64,000 nt of DNA from Heliocidaris erythrogramma (taxonomy: Eukaryota > Echinodermata > Echinoidea > Camarodonta > Echinometridae), in the NCBI GenBank assembly GCA_025617745.1, contig CM046870.1:29221927-29285926 (forward strand), written 5' to 3'. The notes below the pieces were generated by a model, which saw only the letters and a list, made by a program, of their open reading frames with translations, searched no databases and was not told the DNA's origin. Positions within the stretch are counted from its first letter, which is position 1. Each line of letters begins with the position of its first letter. This document shows positions 11,515 to 23,932 of the stretch, piece by piece. Both the position numbers and the translations under genes were made by a program.

Positions 11515-11588
11515 ATTATCGTCATAGTTTTCATTATCATCATCATTATCGTAATTTCTTAATCATGTTTCGTTATCATTATCATTAA

Positions 11589-11627
<39 letters not shown>

Positions 11628-11760
11628 TATCATTGTTATAAGTATTATTATTATCAATATTATTATTATGATGATTATGATTATTGTTATTAATATCGTT
11701 GTTATCAATGTTATTTTTTATGAGTTTAATATTTATCATCATCATTATCATCAACAATGA
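11515..11760. repeat. (ATT)n / TCATTA microsatellite
   Basis: Long imperfect trinucleotide tract, purest at 11588-11623. The Asn-rich frame on the other strand is a repeat artefact. Confidence 0.95.
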
Positions 11761-12850
11761 CATCTTTACAATTTTAAGTATCATTCGATGTACTGGACCA
11801 TCATATCACGAGAAACCGCGAGGACTCTGCTAAAGTAAAAAGCGAAAGTATTATCATTATTATCATCATGATCATTGTGATGTTCACAGTGTTTGAAATT
11901 TCAGTGCCAGACTCCACCAAGCCTAACATCCTAAAGTATAATGTTAAAGTGAATATTGTATTCAAAGTAAAACGATACCTGATTATTATGAGCCCTGCAG
12001 AGAGAGGTTATAGAGGCCCATTTTGAATACAGCCTGTCTCATAGTGATTTGTAGCTTCTACATAATTATTCTGTTTAATAATCCCTTTCCCGTTGAATTT
12101 TGTTTTACACATTACGCAAAGTAATGCTTGATGAATGATGACATTCTTAATATACCGTATTTTGTAAGCGAGCTCTGAGCTTTATAATACTTCAGTAGTT
12201 CAGTTATAATTATTCGATCAATCTTCTGTCGTTTTCTCATGTTTACTGCTTTTGTTATATCGGTACGGTTAAAGGGGTAAGAGCAAAATGTTGCCGGGTC
12301 GGTGGGGGCAGGGGTGGGGAGGCTGGGGTTGGGTGGTGGCGTGTCTGGCCCGAATTAAAACTTTCCAAAAACTTGTTATTGCGATAAATGCAAGATTTCG
12401 CGATCAAAATATACCAGATCACATCAATATGACGAATAGACGACCTCCTTGCCTGGATATGATGCAAGTGACGCCATAATAGTGGTAATTTGAAAATTCT
12501 CGGTGGGGGGTTCCTTTCCTATTATGATAATTAGGAAAGCATGACCACTGATTGATATAATACAGTGAACTCGAAAACATACTTCTTTAGAAAAGTTTTA
12601 AGCCATCCACTGTTTCATTTCTGAGATACACAATGTAATACGTTGCAAAGCTTCGTGCACACTTTGTTGGACGAGGATCAAAGGAAGCATATAATAGAAT
12701 ATTACTAGCAAATATCAGACAATAAACAACGTTAACTGCACGGGCTATTTCGTTTTTAAGCAGACTAGTGCAGACTACAGCATTTGGAGGCGCCAATTCA
12801 TCCCTTCGTTTTTGCATTGGCTGGTCGCTCCATTCTAGCTTTCTTTTATA
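11761..12850. other. No supported gene
   Basis: Includes a short G/T-rich patch at 12285-12345 whose opposite-strand frame is Pro-rich. Nothing else recognised. Confidence 0.5.
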
Positions 12851-12980
12851 CCCTAGTCACACCACCAAACCGATACCACGCCGAATCCGAACAGACCCAA
12901 TCTTAGCCATTGGGGGAACAGTTTAATGTTTCGTTCAGCCTATTATCGGTTTGGTATCGGTCTCGTTGGTGTGACTGGGG
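12851..12980. mobile_element. Short palindromic MITE, 130 bp
   Basis: Ends CCC(T/C)AGTCACACCA are inverted (12851 onward against 12967-12980), and CCGATACCA recurs inverted inside (GGTATCGG). TA flanks both sides (12849-12850, 12981-12982). Non-coding. A remnant of the same family is at 42383-42425. Confidence 0.75.
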
Positions 12981-12982
12981 TA

Positions 12983-14217
12983 TTACGTTTTGTTTTTGTG
13001 AAATCGCTTTTTTTTTGGCAGAGAGGAAATGCATTAGCAGAGTTAAATATGTGGAGGAGTTGAGGTGCTGTCAGTATGTGGTTGATCCAAAAATACATTT
13101 AAGTGATTGCCACGTTCTATAGGACTTTCAGTAAAGAAGGAATGTCTCCAATTCTCTGAATAAAACCTTGCATCACCCAATATGTTTGGATTATTCCCCA
13201 TTTTCTATGTGCCATTGTTACGTTGCCTCTTTCATTAACAGAAGCTGAACAGATTTATAATTATTTGTACAAAAATTACTGAAAAAAACTACTGGATAAG
13301 TGCTAGTGATAGTTACCTAATCATAAGTCATTTCTGCACCAACAGTGCATTTCACGATTTACAGGTGGAATTAGTCTTTGTAAGAAGGGCAGAAAACATT
13401 ACTTATGATGAAGGCCTCCTTCACTTAAAGCAGATAACCGGAGAAATGTCCCATAAAATAAGAAATAGGACAAATTATACATTTTTGGAAAGCTAATCCC
13501 CCAAAGAATACGATGAAATTAAATTTTAGAGATGTAGGCTTGTTTAAAAAGATTATTAGGACTTTTTTCAAGACCCCTGACAGGGTCTCAGATGAGCCAC
13601 GAAAGCGAGAATTCTTGCACTAGAAAAATGACGTCATTCTCGGGACAGCTAGCATACCGGTATACGACTTGACTGTACTGTAGCTGTATGAATCGTATAT
13701 GTGTGTGTGGCTGCTGCAGTGATTGATGGAATGACGGTGTGATTTCAGGTTCTAACATCTGAATCAGGGCCAAAATCAGACATTTTGTCGACAAGATTTT
13801 CAAAGATTGGAAGAAATCAGTAGCTTACCTTGAACCGTGAACGTTATGTGCGCGCGCTGTATTGACGTGATCGTGAGCTAGCTAGAAGCAAACAAGTGTG
13901 TCCCGAGTATTACGTCACATTTCCAAGGTGTAAAAAGAAACTGCTCGCGGGTCGAAAATTTGCGAATATTTTGGCACATATTTGAAACAGAATAATATTA
14001 ATTTATGAAAACCTATGGATTTCGAATGTTGATGGAATGTTTTAGGGCATCTTCCCCTTTCCGTTGATACCAAATTTATTGCATTTTGATTTGTTTGTAC
14101 ATCTCCGAGTAACACCTTTAAGGAGTAATTATTAAAATGCACAAAGTGGGCTTCTCCATGTGTAAAAATTCTGTGCATGCTTCATTTTTACCATGTGCTT
14201 ACAACGAACTGGTATAG
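12983..14217. other. No supported gene; a CpG-richer patch
   Basis: 13560-13935 has more CpG than its flanks, ACGTCA sites at both ends, and a minus-strand donor-like CAAG|GTAAGC near 13830. That could be a non-coding first exon of an unknown minus-strand transcript, but no protein frame supports it. Confidence 0.35.
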
Positions 14218-14612
14218 TTAAAGGGAAGATTGGAGTTCTGGTAAAGTTGAAATATAATGTGTGAGCTTTCTCATTCTTTCCTTGTTATTTTGGAAGAATG
14301 TCATAGTAGATATGTCCCCCGAAAAGGATTGCTTTTCAAATGCCCTCATATTCGAAATATAACACGAAATAGCTGAAGTGTTCGGCCAGAACATTCATGT
14401 CACATTGTGTGTGCAGTCTCATATAGATATTTCTGTGTACAGTATATGTGCTTTTCAGCGAAACTGGGTCAATTTCTTATCAATTTGATGCTTCCAAAAC
14501 CTCAGAGTATACACCAATTCTTGTGTAGATATGATCAACCAATCCCCATGATGCTTTGAGACAATTTCTTTCACAATGTATTTGCATGACTAGAACTCGA
14601 CTTTATCTTTAA
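14218..14612 (+). mobile_element. TTAA-ended MITE, complete copy, 395 bp
   Basis: Starts TTAAAGGGAAGATTGGAGTT and ends with the imperfect inverse (AACTCGACTTTATCTTTAA). It has the same order of blocks as 38973-39350 throughout (GAGCTTTCTCATTCT, AGATATGTCCC, AAAAGGATTGC, TCCAAAACCT, TATACACCAATTC). TTAA at both ends fits a TTAA-targeting superfamily such as piggyBac or Kolobok; this is an inference. Non-coding. Confidence 0.8.
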
Positions 14613-15783
14613 GAGACAGAAATTAGGCCTCTACACAAATATCAAAGTATTTTCATTTAATTTGCTTTTTTTTTGCCAAAAAAAAAGAAGGATTATGTTT
14701 ACAGGACACAGTTACTAGAATGCCCTCCCGTTAGAGTTAATCGAAAATCCCTCTTTATATTCTTTCAAACGAAAATGAAGGAACTGTTGTTTAAAACATA
14801 TCTTGTCGTGCTCTCGAAAATAGGTCTAAAAAAATTTGTAAATCGTCCTTACTTTTTTATATCCGAGAGTGCGACGGTTGACACAATCCGCTTGTGTTCA
14901 TTCCGTTATTTATATCTATGTATGTATATGTACGTACCAGCTGAGCACCCATAATTGTGCAATAATTTAAGTACATTTTTCTGCATTGTAAGAAAAGGAA
15001 AGAAAATACAACACCACTGCATGTTCTCTTTTTCTTTCCCTTTTTTAAATTTTCCGATGTATTTTGATGGTCATTATTCATTCATATCCGTCCTCCTTTC
15101 ATTACCACAAATTATTTCACCGGGGCCTACAGCTTTACAAGCTTGCTTTCATGTAGGTCCCATCATATTTCTCTCCTGCAGTAAAATCACTACATTATAT
15201 TGACTATGTACCTTTATGTTATTTATGTATGTATTTATGTTTTTAAATGTAAATGTAACATGAGAAATATGAAAATAAATGAATGAAAAATGAACAAATA
15301 AAATGAAATAATTTCTCCATGTAAGTTCGAGGAGATGATTTGACGGTTTAGGAGATTGGTATAATTTCTTCACAATATAAGAATAGAACATAATTCTATC
15401 CTCTTAATTTTTTCTATAAAGTATAATAATTTAATTGGATATAGCCAAAAGTAATCTTATGTAATAATGTTCCCTTCAAGGCAAGGCAAGGAGAAAGTTA
15501 CATAGGTTAAAGAAATTTTGGCTTTTGCAAATGCATTTCTTAACTTTGATTTGATTGGACTACGGTGATCCGCCAAGGGACAGAGAGCGAGATTGTTATT
15601 GTATTATTCTTTGGCTAGCTATGATGACTTGCTATTCCACGTCTGGATTTAATTTTCAAAATGAGTTCATCAATCACACTATCCGATTATCCTAGCTGGC
15701 TCTCATCCCCTCTCATCCCAAACCCCTTCTACTCCGCTTTCTGTCATCTATAATTCTTTTCTGTCCTGGTGTGATGTACCAAT
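14613..15783. other. No supported gene
   Basis: AT-rich, with overlapping short frames on both strands and no supporting signals. Confidence 0.5.
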
Positions 15784-16112
15784 CTCTCTCTTTCTTCCGT
15801 CACTCTCTCTCTCTCTCTTTCTTCCGTCTCTCTCTGTCTGTCTCTCTCTCTCACACTCTCACAGTCTCTCCCCTTCCCTCTCTCCCTCCTGCTATCCTCT
15901 CTCTATTTCACATACGCACACGCACACACACCACACACGCGCACACACCCAATCTGTATTTCGCGAGCAGGCACATCGGTCTCTCTTCGCCTCTCTCTTT
16001 GTTCTCTTCCCCATCCTCTCTCTCTCTCTCTTTCTTTCTCTCTCTCTCTCTCTCGCTCACACACATACACACACACACCCACACACGCACACACACACAC
16101 ACACAAACACAC
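15784..16112. repeat. (CT)n / (CA)n compound microsatellite
   Basis: CT-rich 15784-15905, CA-rich 15905-15950, CT-rich 15978-16055, CA-rich 16057-16112. Two short GCGAGCA(G/T)GCAC-like segments (near 15961 and 16142) flank the second block, suggesting a duplicated unit. Confidence 0.95.
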
Positions 16113-16415
16113 TTACTTTTTCCTCTCACCCAATCTATGCATCGCGAGCATGCACGGGTTTTTTTCACTCTCTTTAAAAACACATCTCTCATATTCTTTG
16201 TACTAGCCATCTTACCCGTATCGCGATTTTTGAAATGGAGCGTTTAGTGCATAAACGTGTTTAAGATGTGGGATTTTTAGGCAGGAAAAAACAGGATATA
16301 GTACAATTTTTTGGACTTTTTGTTGCTATGAGAAGATAATCCATTGTTGTAATTGAATGAGGAAAAAATAATGAAATGAAATGTGGAACCAATTTTGTTG
16401 GGGGGGGGGGGGGGG

Positions 16416-17068
16416 CGGCCGTAATATGGCAAAAGGGTGTATCTGGGTAAAATGTGGGTTTTATAGATTTTTCCATTTGGGGGGTCTTGGAGGTCGAAAT
16501 TTTCATTTAGCCAACTCTCAGATGTGGTAGAATTTTCGTTTCTGAGATAATAGGAGCTATCTTGAGTCGTTTTCACATTTTGGTTGTAAATTTGATGGCA
16601 AAAGGGTGTATCTATAGATACAGCCCTCAGAATATTGAGTAACGCTGATGCTTTGATGGCAGAAAGGTGTATCTTAAGATACAGCCCTTCGTCAAATTAA
16701 CCAACAGATATATTTCGTACACTTAATATGGCAAAAGGGTGTATCTATAGATAGGATTTGTATGGTGTATCTGCAGATACACCCTTTTGCCATAAAGAGA
16801 CTAAGGCGCCATTTGTCAGGTTTTGTTGGCAGAAGGGTGTATCTAGAAAAAACTGACTCTAATCTTGGTGATAATTACTTTCAAAAAATAAAACATATAC
16901 AAAAATAATTTAAGGTATAAAGCAAAAATTAAGACAAACTCCATCATCGAACATCCATTCTTGTGACTTCCACATCAAATCCAAATACCCAAACTTTAAA
17001 GCCATTTTTCTCGATTTTGTTTATTCCGCTGCGGAGCTCAGATACACCCTTTTGCCATATTACGGCCG
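16416..17068. mobile_element. Inverted-repeat element built from a repeated 17-bp motif, 653 bp
   Basis: The ends are exact 30-bp inverted repeats (16416-16445 and 17039-17068) beginning CGGCCGTAATATGGCAAAAG. The motif GGCAAAAGGGTGTATCT occurs seven times with minor changes: plus orientation at 16428, 16597, 16658, 16730 and 16828, minus at 16775-16791 and 17040-17056. Several copies run into an inverted AGATACAG/AGATACAC half, so each can form its own hairpin. A 16-base G run touches the left end. No coding frame; likely a non-autonomous DNA element with subterminal binding-site arrays. Superfamily unknown. Confidence 0.8.
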
Positions 17069-17172
17069 GGCGGGGTGCCTGCCATAGGGTGGTGTGGTTT
17101 GTTAGGTACTTACCTCTCAGTTGAGGATTCCTTCATAGAAGCTGTCCATTGATTGGTCAATTTTAAAAATCG

Positions 17173-17592
17173 GCGCATATCCATCGGCAGTGCGAGTAAG
17201 TGAACACGAAAAGTCTTATAATATAAAAATTCATACGAACCTTCAAGCTGCGGTACGGCATTGCGACCAAAATGTGGCGCATATCCATCGGCAGTGCGAC
17301 TAACTAAACATGAATGAAAAGTCTTAATTTCAAAATTCATATTCATACGAACCTTCAAGCTGCGGCGCATATCCATCGGCAGTGCGAGTAAGTGAACATG
17401 AAAATTCATATTCATACGAACCTTCAAGCTGCGGCGCATATCCATCGGCAGTGCGAGTAACTAAACATGAATGAAAAGTCTTAATTTCAAAATTCATATT
17501 CATACGAACCTTCAAGCTGCGGCGCATATCCATCGGCAGTGCGAGTAAGTGAACATGAAAATTCATATTCATACGAACCTTCAAGCTGCGGG
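17173..17592. repeat. Tandem repeat with 69/88-bp higher-order structure
   Basis: GCGCATATCCATCGGCAGTG starts at 17173, 17277, 17365, 17434 and 17522 (spacings 104, 88, 69, 88). CATACGAACCTTCAAGCTGC starts at 17232, 17344, 17413, 17501 and 17570 (112, 69, 88, 69). The last units form a 157-bp higher-order repeat of one 88-bp and one 69-bp unit. On the minus strand the 69-bp unit reads as a 23-residue repeat (TADGYAPQLEGSYEYEF core), but the 88-bp unit shifts frame. Confidence 0.9.
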
Positions 17593-17729
17593 TTCCGACA
17601 TGAGGCGATGAGAGATGTTTTTTTTTACAGCGGCGCGCGGATGTACAGCACTGTTGATTTCTTATGCGCGCGGAGAAGTTTATAATCGATTATGTTCATG
17701 ATCGACTGTATGTGTTATGAAACAGTGTT

Positions 17730-17965
17730 TATTTTTACCTTTGACCCCAGTGATGACCCCAGTGACGTTTAAAAAAACCAACCCCTCAAGGGCAATTCTG
17801 GGGTCCCCCTACATACACCATCCGAGTTTGGTGAAGATCTGTCGAAGGATCTAGGAGGAGTAGGGGAACAAACAGACAGACAGACAGACAGACAGACGAA
17901 CAGACAAACGGTTCTCGAATTATAGTATGATATGATATGATATAGTATGATGATAGTATGATAGT
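17730..17965. repeat. Dispersed-repeat-like segment ending in (CAGA)n
   Basis: Contains duplicated TGACCCCAGTGA, then a conserved-looking GAGTTTGGTGAAGATCTGTC block, then (CAGA)n at about 17874-17897 and ATAGTATGAT iterations. This block-plus-CAGA layout is familiar from dispersed repeats in marine invertebrates; the family is not assigned. Confidence 0.5.
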
Positions 17966-20900
17966 ATGATATAATGTACTTTTGTGTTACATTTTTCTTC
18001 CCGTGGTTCCGGTATAAAAGAAATATTTCATTAGAGCACTTTCATCTACTTCTGCGTTTTTCTAAAGAGAGATATACCTACTGTCATCTTAAAACGGACA
18101 AAGAAATATAGAATATCACACATGATACGGTTACAATGTATCAATGCAATGTCATATATCTAGATACAATCGCGATTTCTTTCTGTATGTATCTATTTCG
18201 GTAAAGTCAAGGTCTCTGTTTTCTCCCGCACAATTTAATTGCATTGCGTCTTGTGATTTCGTTGAAGAAGCAATCAGAAAAATCTTGCAAGCTATACAGT
18301 TCTAAGTAAAAGTAAAACCAAATCTTCTAAAATAAATATATGAGACAACTGCGATCATATTCAGATCCGATACTTATTGTATATTTCATCATCAGATGTT
18401 AAGTTTTAATTTTGCCCAAAATAACGCACAATATATGATTTTCATTTATATGTGTATTTTTACGTTGCAAAATTCTGTCGGTACAGTGCCGTTGACTAGG
18501 CTTTATGTTTGTTTTGATTTCTTCTTCCCGAAATAAAGTCTCTATGCCTAACCTTCATAGTTGATCAATTAAATTAATTGCAGTGAAAGGTTTCATATCA
18601 ATAACAATTGACTGTTGTTCAGAAATTCATAATTTAGCTTCAAGGATAGTGATTTATGAGCAGAGCTTGAGCACACATGTTTGTTATTGTTCTCTGGAGC
18701 TTTTCACCTAGGGATTTTAATTAATTTCAAATTAACAACACTCCGAATCGTTACCCGAGAGAATGCGATAATTGTTTTTGTATATCAAATTAATAAGAAA
18801 ACATTGTATATGAAATGGTTGTTTACTCATTCAAAATGTATTTTATTAATCATATAACCATATAGGCCCAAAGTTTGGAATGGATGTTGTACATTGATAG
18901 GCTATGTGGAATTATATGTGCGTATATGGAGGGTGTGCGTGCGTGCGTGCGAGTCAATTCTTCACTCCAATTCTACAAATTTATCTCCAAAATTACACTG
19001 TTTTGTAGAGAAGCCTAAAAAGGAAGAAAATACACAGAGTAAGAGAAGGAAGAGAGACAAGGGAGAGAGAAAGAGAGAGAGAAAGGGGGGGGGGGGGGGG
19101 GGACACGATTTCGAAGAAATTAATGATGGAAGTAGGTGAGGAAATACGGCATATCGGAAGGCAGCGATAAACCTAACTTCTTATCAAAACATCCCTCTCT
19201 AACTTCAGCCAGTAAATACAGAAGCCAAATAAAATATATTCAATTACTTCACTGGCTTTGTGAAAATAACTCCGGAGATTTCCTTCAGAGTCGGTATTAA
19301 AAAAAATGTAACAAGTGCGCTGTAGCAAACTTTATTTCCCTCATCAATATTCAGTGGTCATGCATGGATTGGTCGAAAGTACTTCACGCGACCAAAAGTT
19401 TAAAACGTATTCCGCACGAGACTAGATTCATGGAATTCATTAATAGAAATTGTGAATTGTCGTTGAGAAAAATGGGAATGTGTTTATATTATTCGATTTC
19501 TAAAGGAGAGTTGGAATCTGGGGAAATGTATTTTTTGTGGACCTCAACACAGCTAGATGCATTACATAGATACTTTTTGCATATCGTCGTTATGACTATA
19601 CTGCAACTATTTCTGGCTTTCCTCCTCACAACCCTTGGCTCCACATAAAGGAAATATGTAACAACCTCCGATACCAAAAGTAAATGATATTCATTCTACT
19701 GTGCCAAACCTCAGAAAATGAACAATTTGATATTTCCACTTGACAATGGCGTAGCTCAGGTCCAAGTATTTACAGGGTACAGGCAGCTTTGGGAGACACC
19801 ATTCTCACGTAATGGATAAAATATGAATTAAGGCCGTTGATTGGGGAAGGGGAGCGTCCGCGGATGGAAGAGAGTCTCATCAGTTTTTTTGCGCGTTCCA
19901 TCTGCCCCCTTCCTGTTCCTCTTTCTTTATCATTTTATCCTTATCCCTCCTTTTTTTTATAATCGAAGGGGCACTTTCCCCTGTGCCCCGTGGAGCTACG
20001 CCACTGCCCCTTTTGACCTTTTGAGACACTTCTCCTCAAGATTTGGGATTCATGTGGACTTTTTATCATCGACTCCGATAGATGGCAGACGACATGAAAT
20101 ATATTGCCATGCCAAAGATTATTTCTTTTCGCCTCAGGTATCATTTCAATCTGATACTTAATACCAAGACGGTAGAATGAAACTCTGGCTTGTCAAAAGA
20201 AGTTATCGTCATCCAATCCAAGCAAAGTAAAGAAGCAAAACAAAAGCTGATTAAAATCAGAGCTCCATGCAGCTTGAGGAATTATATCCCTTCCCCAACT
20301 TTTGTCATATCCTCTATGTGCACCTTAATTTTCGTTTTTGTGCAAGCCTCACGTAACGTGGTAATATTATACTCTTTCTTGGCGACGGCGCTTCCCCCTC
20401 CTCTCACTCTTTTGGCTACGATCGCATTCGACTCAAGGATACTTCATCTATTGATGAAGAGAGAGATAGAGAGATGAATTCATGTCTGATAAAGAACAGA
20501 ATAGCAAAGAATCTATTTCTTCTCCACTTTCAATATAACAGACCTACATGTACAATTTACCTGGTCTACATCTTTTGTAAATGAAATTGCGTGATTTGCA
20601 GTAGACATTAATTTCAGCTACTGTAACAGAGACAGTGGGTGAAATTAAAGACAAGACAAAAAAGCGAAAGCACTGAACCAAAAAAAAAAGGTTGTGTAAA
20701 AAAATATTTAATTTTCAGGCAATAATATGCCCATGCAACCCCGGTGATTTTTTTCTTCTCAATAATTAGTAAGGTAGCTGTGATTGCAATCGGGGAAAAC
20801 ACCGGGGAAATAACATTGTCCAAAGTTGGTGGGACACATTTTTACCAACATGTTGGTTAATTTTGAAGCCACTATATTTGGAAGTGTGGTGAGTAAACAA

Positions 20901-21015
20901 AAAGAGTAGAGGAAATGATTTGGAGGGGGGGGGGGGGGGAAGCTTTAAAGGTGGAGGAAGACGAGATAAATCGTAAAACAAATCAATACTTTCAATTTGA
21001 AAAAAAAAAGGATGA
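17966..21015. other. No supported gene
   Basis: AT-rich. Contains a GA/G patch (19035-19102, with an 18-base G run) and a 15-base G run at 20925-20939. The 94-codon frame at 19364-19648 (plus) starts with ATG and has a hydrophobic C-terminal segment, but no promoter, splice or homology signal supports it. Confidence 0.45.
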
Positions 21016-21127
21016 AAAAAAGAAATGTCACGAATTTACTCTCAGCCAATGAAATGCAAGGATTTCACTAGCTTATAACAGTTATTGCAACTTGTTATTG
21101 ATAACAAGTTTTATGAAACGGGGCCCA
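21016..21127. mobile_element. MITE copy (TGTCA / GTTTCAT family), diverged
   Basis: Carries the family core CTCTCAGCCAATGAAATGCAAG ... ACTAGCTTATAACAGTTAT and ends in TTTTATGAAACGGGGCCC, like the copies at 28260, 40976 and 42573. The left terminal repeat is decayed. Confidence 0.7.
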
Positions 21128-21639
21128 GATCGAGTAAAATACAAATTTGCACAAGTTTGTATTACTATAGCCGCTGGGCAGCCAGCGCATGCAGGTATGT
21201 TGAAACGCTTCAGGTTTCAGAATAGAAAGAAATAATCCAAGAATTGTATCATTCTATAAGAAAATAATTGATTTTTTTTAAAGAAAGGGCTTACTTGCAT
21301 TACAGCTTGCATTCCCGTTCTTCAATCTCGACTATACGGGAACGCGGCTTTTTCAGAGTATATTATCTTCAGGTATTGGTCTATCTATACTTGAATGATC
21401 AATCAACTAAAAAGAGTTCCATTAATAGAAGACACAAGCACAAGTTGATGACATTCGATGGAGCAGAAGTTGTTCTATCTTTCCGTGTCGTGCTATGCAT
21501 ATCAACTGACCAGCATGATATTGTATCGATGATAATCTTTCGTGCGTGAGGCAGATACATCATTACTTACATCAATATGGAAAAGCACGTTTATCACGGT
21601 TCGAGTGACAAAGGACAGAAAAATGTATATGAGATTTTC

Positions 21640-21860
21640 TGTGAGATGGAAAATAAGGTAGAGAGAAATAGATAAACAGAGGAGATCAGTGACAGAAAAA
21701 GAGAATTAGAGATAGACGGACATGACAGATAGAACTAGATGGAATAAAACTATAGAAACAAATGTTGCTGAGTATCAAATTGCTAAAAGACTCGGATACA
21801 AAATCAAAATGAAAGGAAGGTAGAGGAAGCAAAATATGTATAGAGAAGAGAGGGATATAA

Positions 21861-21907
<47 letters not shown>

Positions 21908-22101
21908 ATTGAAAAAGTGCGATAGGGAGAGAGTGTGATAGTGCATGTAGTGAAAGATAGATATACTGAGATAGAAATATATATATAGAGAGAGATATAT
22001 ACGAGAGAGAGGAAGAGAGAGAGGGGGGGGCACAAGAAAGATATAGAAATATAGAGTGAGAGAGTGAGAGAAATATAGTGCGAGAGTGAGAGACATAGAG
22101 G

Positions 22102-22144
<43 letters not shown>

Positions 22145-22160
22145 AGAGACGGAGAGATGA
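21640..22160. repeat. GA-rich low-complexity block
   Basis: Pure (GA)n at 21863-21906 and 22095-22137, with impure GAGATA sequence between. The Leu/Ser-rich frames on the minus strand, up to 194 codons, are repeat artefacts. Confidence 0.95.
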
Positions 22161-22760
22161 AGGACACTGATCATGCTGATACAGCAAATGCAAGAGTAGT
22201 AAATCCCGCGATCTGATTGCTCTTTTATTGATTGATAAGATGATTTTTCTTTAATTTCCTTCAACATCACTGAGCATGTTCATCCTCTAACGGATACAGG
22301 AATAAAACGAATACCTATACCAAGATTTTAGCGTTAACAGATCACATGAGAATACTCATTACAACCAATTAGAAAAGATACATAGCCAACGTGGATTTTA
22401 ACTATACCTTAATCACGCCTTAATTTAACTCACTTAATTTCCTGACAATGATAAAATGTTGAAGATAATAACCGAGGGTTCACGAGTCTATACTATGCAA
22501 AAATACATCCAACATGTCCTCATCTTTGCTACCCTTTTTAAAGATGTTGCATTTCTTTCCCTTCTTTACCGAGAACAAAGTCTCTACCATTAATTCATCT
22601 TTTAAGCACACGGAGAATCCTCACTCTTTTCATACAAGTGGAGTGACAGGTGTTTTAAAACAGGTTATCTGACTGACAGTCGAAACACTTAATGCTAGTT
22701 GACTGAGGCACTCCCTGTGATCGGCTTCTTTGGAGTTTCTACATTGCATTGACGATAAGA

Positions 22761-22907
22761 TATAAAAGGACGATCAGCACTGTCCGGTTTGCATTCATTT
22801 TCCATTACTTTAAGCTGGCGCCGCCGTGAAATTGCTGCTAATCCTTAAATCAGGGAGATTTTAGAGAGCCTGCTTAAATCGTGATTATTTCTTTTTTAGA
22901 AATCAAG
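22761..22907 (+). promoter_or_regulatory. Candidate TATA promoter and 5' exon
   Basis: TATAAAAG at 22761-22768 is followed about 30 bases later by an initiator-like TTCATTTT near 22795. About 110 bases further on there is a donor-like CAAG|GTAAAT at 22907. The combination fits a core promoter plus short untranslated exon for the small frame starting at 23020. This is inference from consensus sequences only. Confidence 0.25.
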
Positions 22908-23019
22908 GTAAATCTTTTAGTCCACTCCAGTTGTGACTTTCCCTTAGAAGCATCCATATTTAGCACCACTTTCAAACTAATCCCGATTATGGATATGGTG
23001 TAGCGTGCAGAACGCCGCC

Positions 23020-23235
23020 ATGCGGATAGCCGCCAATCCTCTCCTTTTGCTTCTCTTGACTCCCAGCCGTCACGCTCTTAAAACGTTAAGTGGAAGTGCT
23101 AGCAGGTTTTTGCGTGACTTATTGAAGGCGCTGTTTATTTTACGTAATGTTAAACCAAAATCAGTATTTGCCTGCCCAATTCACACGCATTACGTCTCAG
23201 AAAGCGGATCCTCCACATATCTCAATACGCTTTGA
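23020..23235 (+). CDS. Candidate small ORF with a strong Kozak start
   Basis: The ATG sits in GCCGCCATGCGG, an ideal translation context. The 71-residue product begins MRIAANPLLLLLLTPS, a hydrophobic leader like a short signal peptide, then a basic amphipathic stretch. It lies 250 bases downstream of a TATAAAAG box, with one 4-codon upstream frame before it. No family is recognised; it may be a secreted peptide or chance. A real gene would be short and intron-poor. Confidence 0.22.
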   Translation: MRIAANPLLLLLLTPSRHALKTLSGSASRFLRDLLKALFILRNVKPKSVFACPIHTHYVSESGSSTYLNTL

Positions 23236-23633
23236 TGACGTCACAGCCTGAATTTCTAGATTGGAAGGTTTCTTTGGGTGTCTAAATGCTCACTGTTCTC
23301 CTTCGACGGGATATGAAATTCTATGTTTATTCTTTCTTTGTTTGCATGTAGAAATGTTGTGATGCCAAGATTTATTGCATGTAGTAAGAGAAAGGAATTT
23401 GGCAAGAGATGGATATAGATTTATCCATGCTTTCAGACTCCCAAGATCAACGTGTGCGTTCCAAGGTAACCCGATGATTAGGAAAACCTATTTGTTTTCT
23501 TTCTTGGGGTCCTTCCAATTAACTTTGTATTTCTGGCTTGGAAATGCCTCAACTTGAGGGAATTTGCAACACTGTTGTCGATGCATCGTTTCCGCTATCC
23601 CAGAGAGGGGTTGTTTATGCGTTCAGAGTCACT

Positions 23634-23635
23634 TT

Positions 23636-23684
<49 letters not shown>

Positions 23685-23900
23685 GGACAAGGAGAGATAC
23701 TAACAGAATGGGAGAAGGAAGGCGAAAAGAAGATTAGTTCGATGGGCTTCGCGAGATTTTGTTTCTGAACTCTATGTGACTGCGATCAAAAGATCTAACA
23801 GGCACTCAGAAAAGACCAAAAAGATTTGAGAAAAGTAAGATATTTGGAGATGTAAAAATAGAGACAGTGACAAACAAATTAGAGAATTGGGAGAAAGTGG

Positions 23901-23928
<28 letters not shown>
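23634..23928. repeat. Two (GA)n microsatellites
   Basis: Pure tracts at about 23634-23680 and 23900-23928. Confidence 0.95.

Positions 23929-23932
<4 letters not shown>

Noticed and set aside
11563-11784. Asn-rich ORF
   Set aside because: Translation of an (ATT)n repeat.
15771-16247. 158-codon plus-strand ORF
   Set aside because: Generated by CT and CA microsatellites; opposite-strand frames are equally open.
17173-17592. CRISPR-like or protein-coding repeat array
   Set aside because: Units are joined head to tail without unique spacers, the genome is eukaryotic, and unit lengths shift the reading frame.
21686-22270. 194-codon minus-strand ORF
   Set aside because: Leu/Ser-rich translation of GA repeats.
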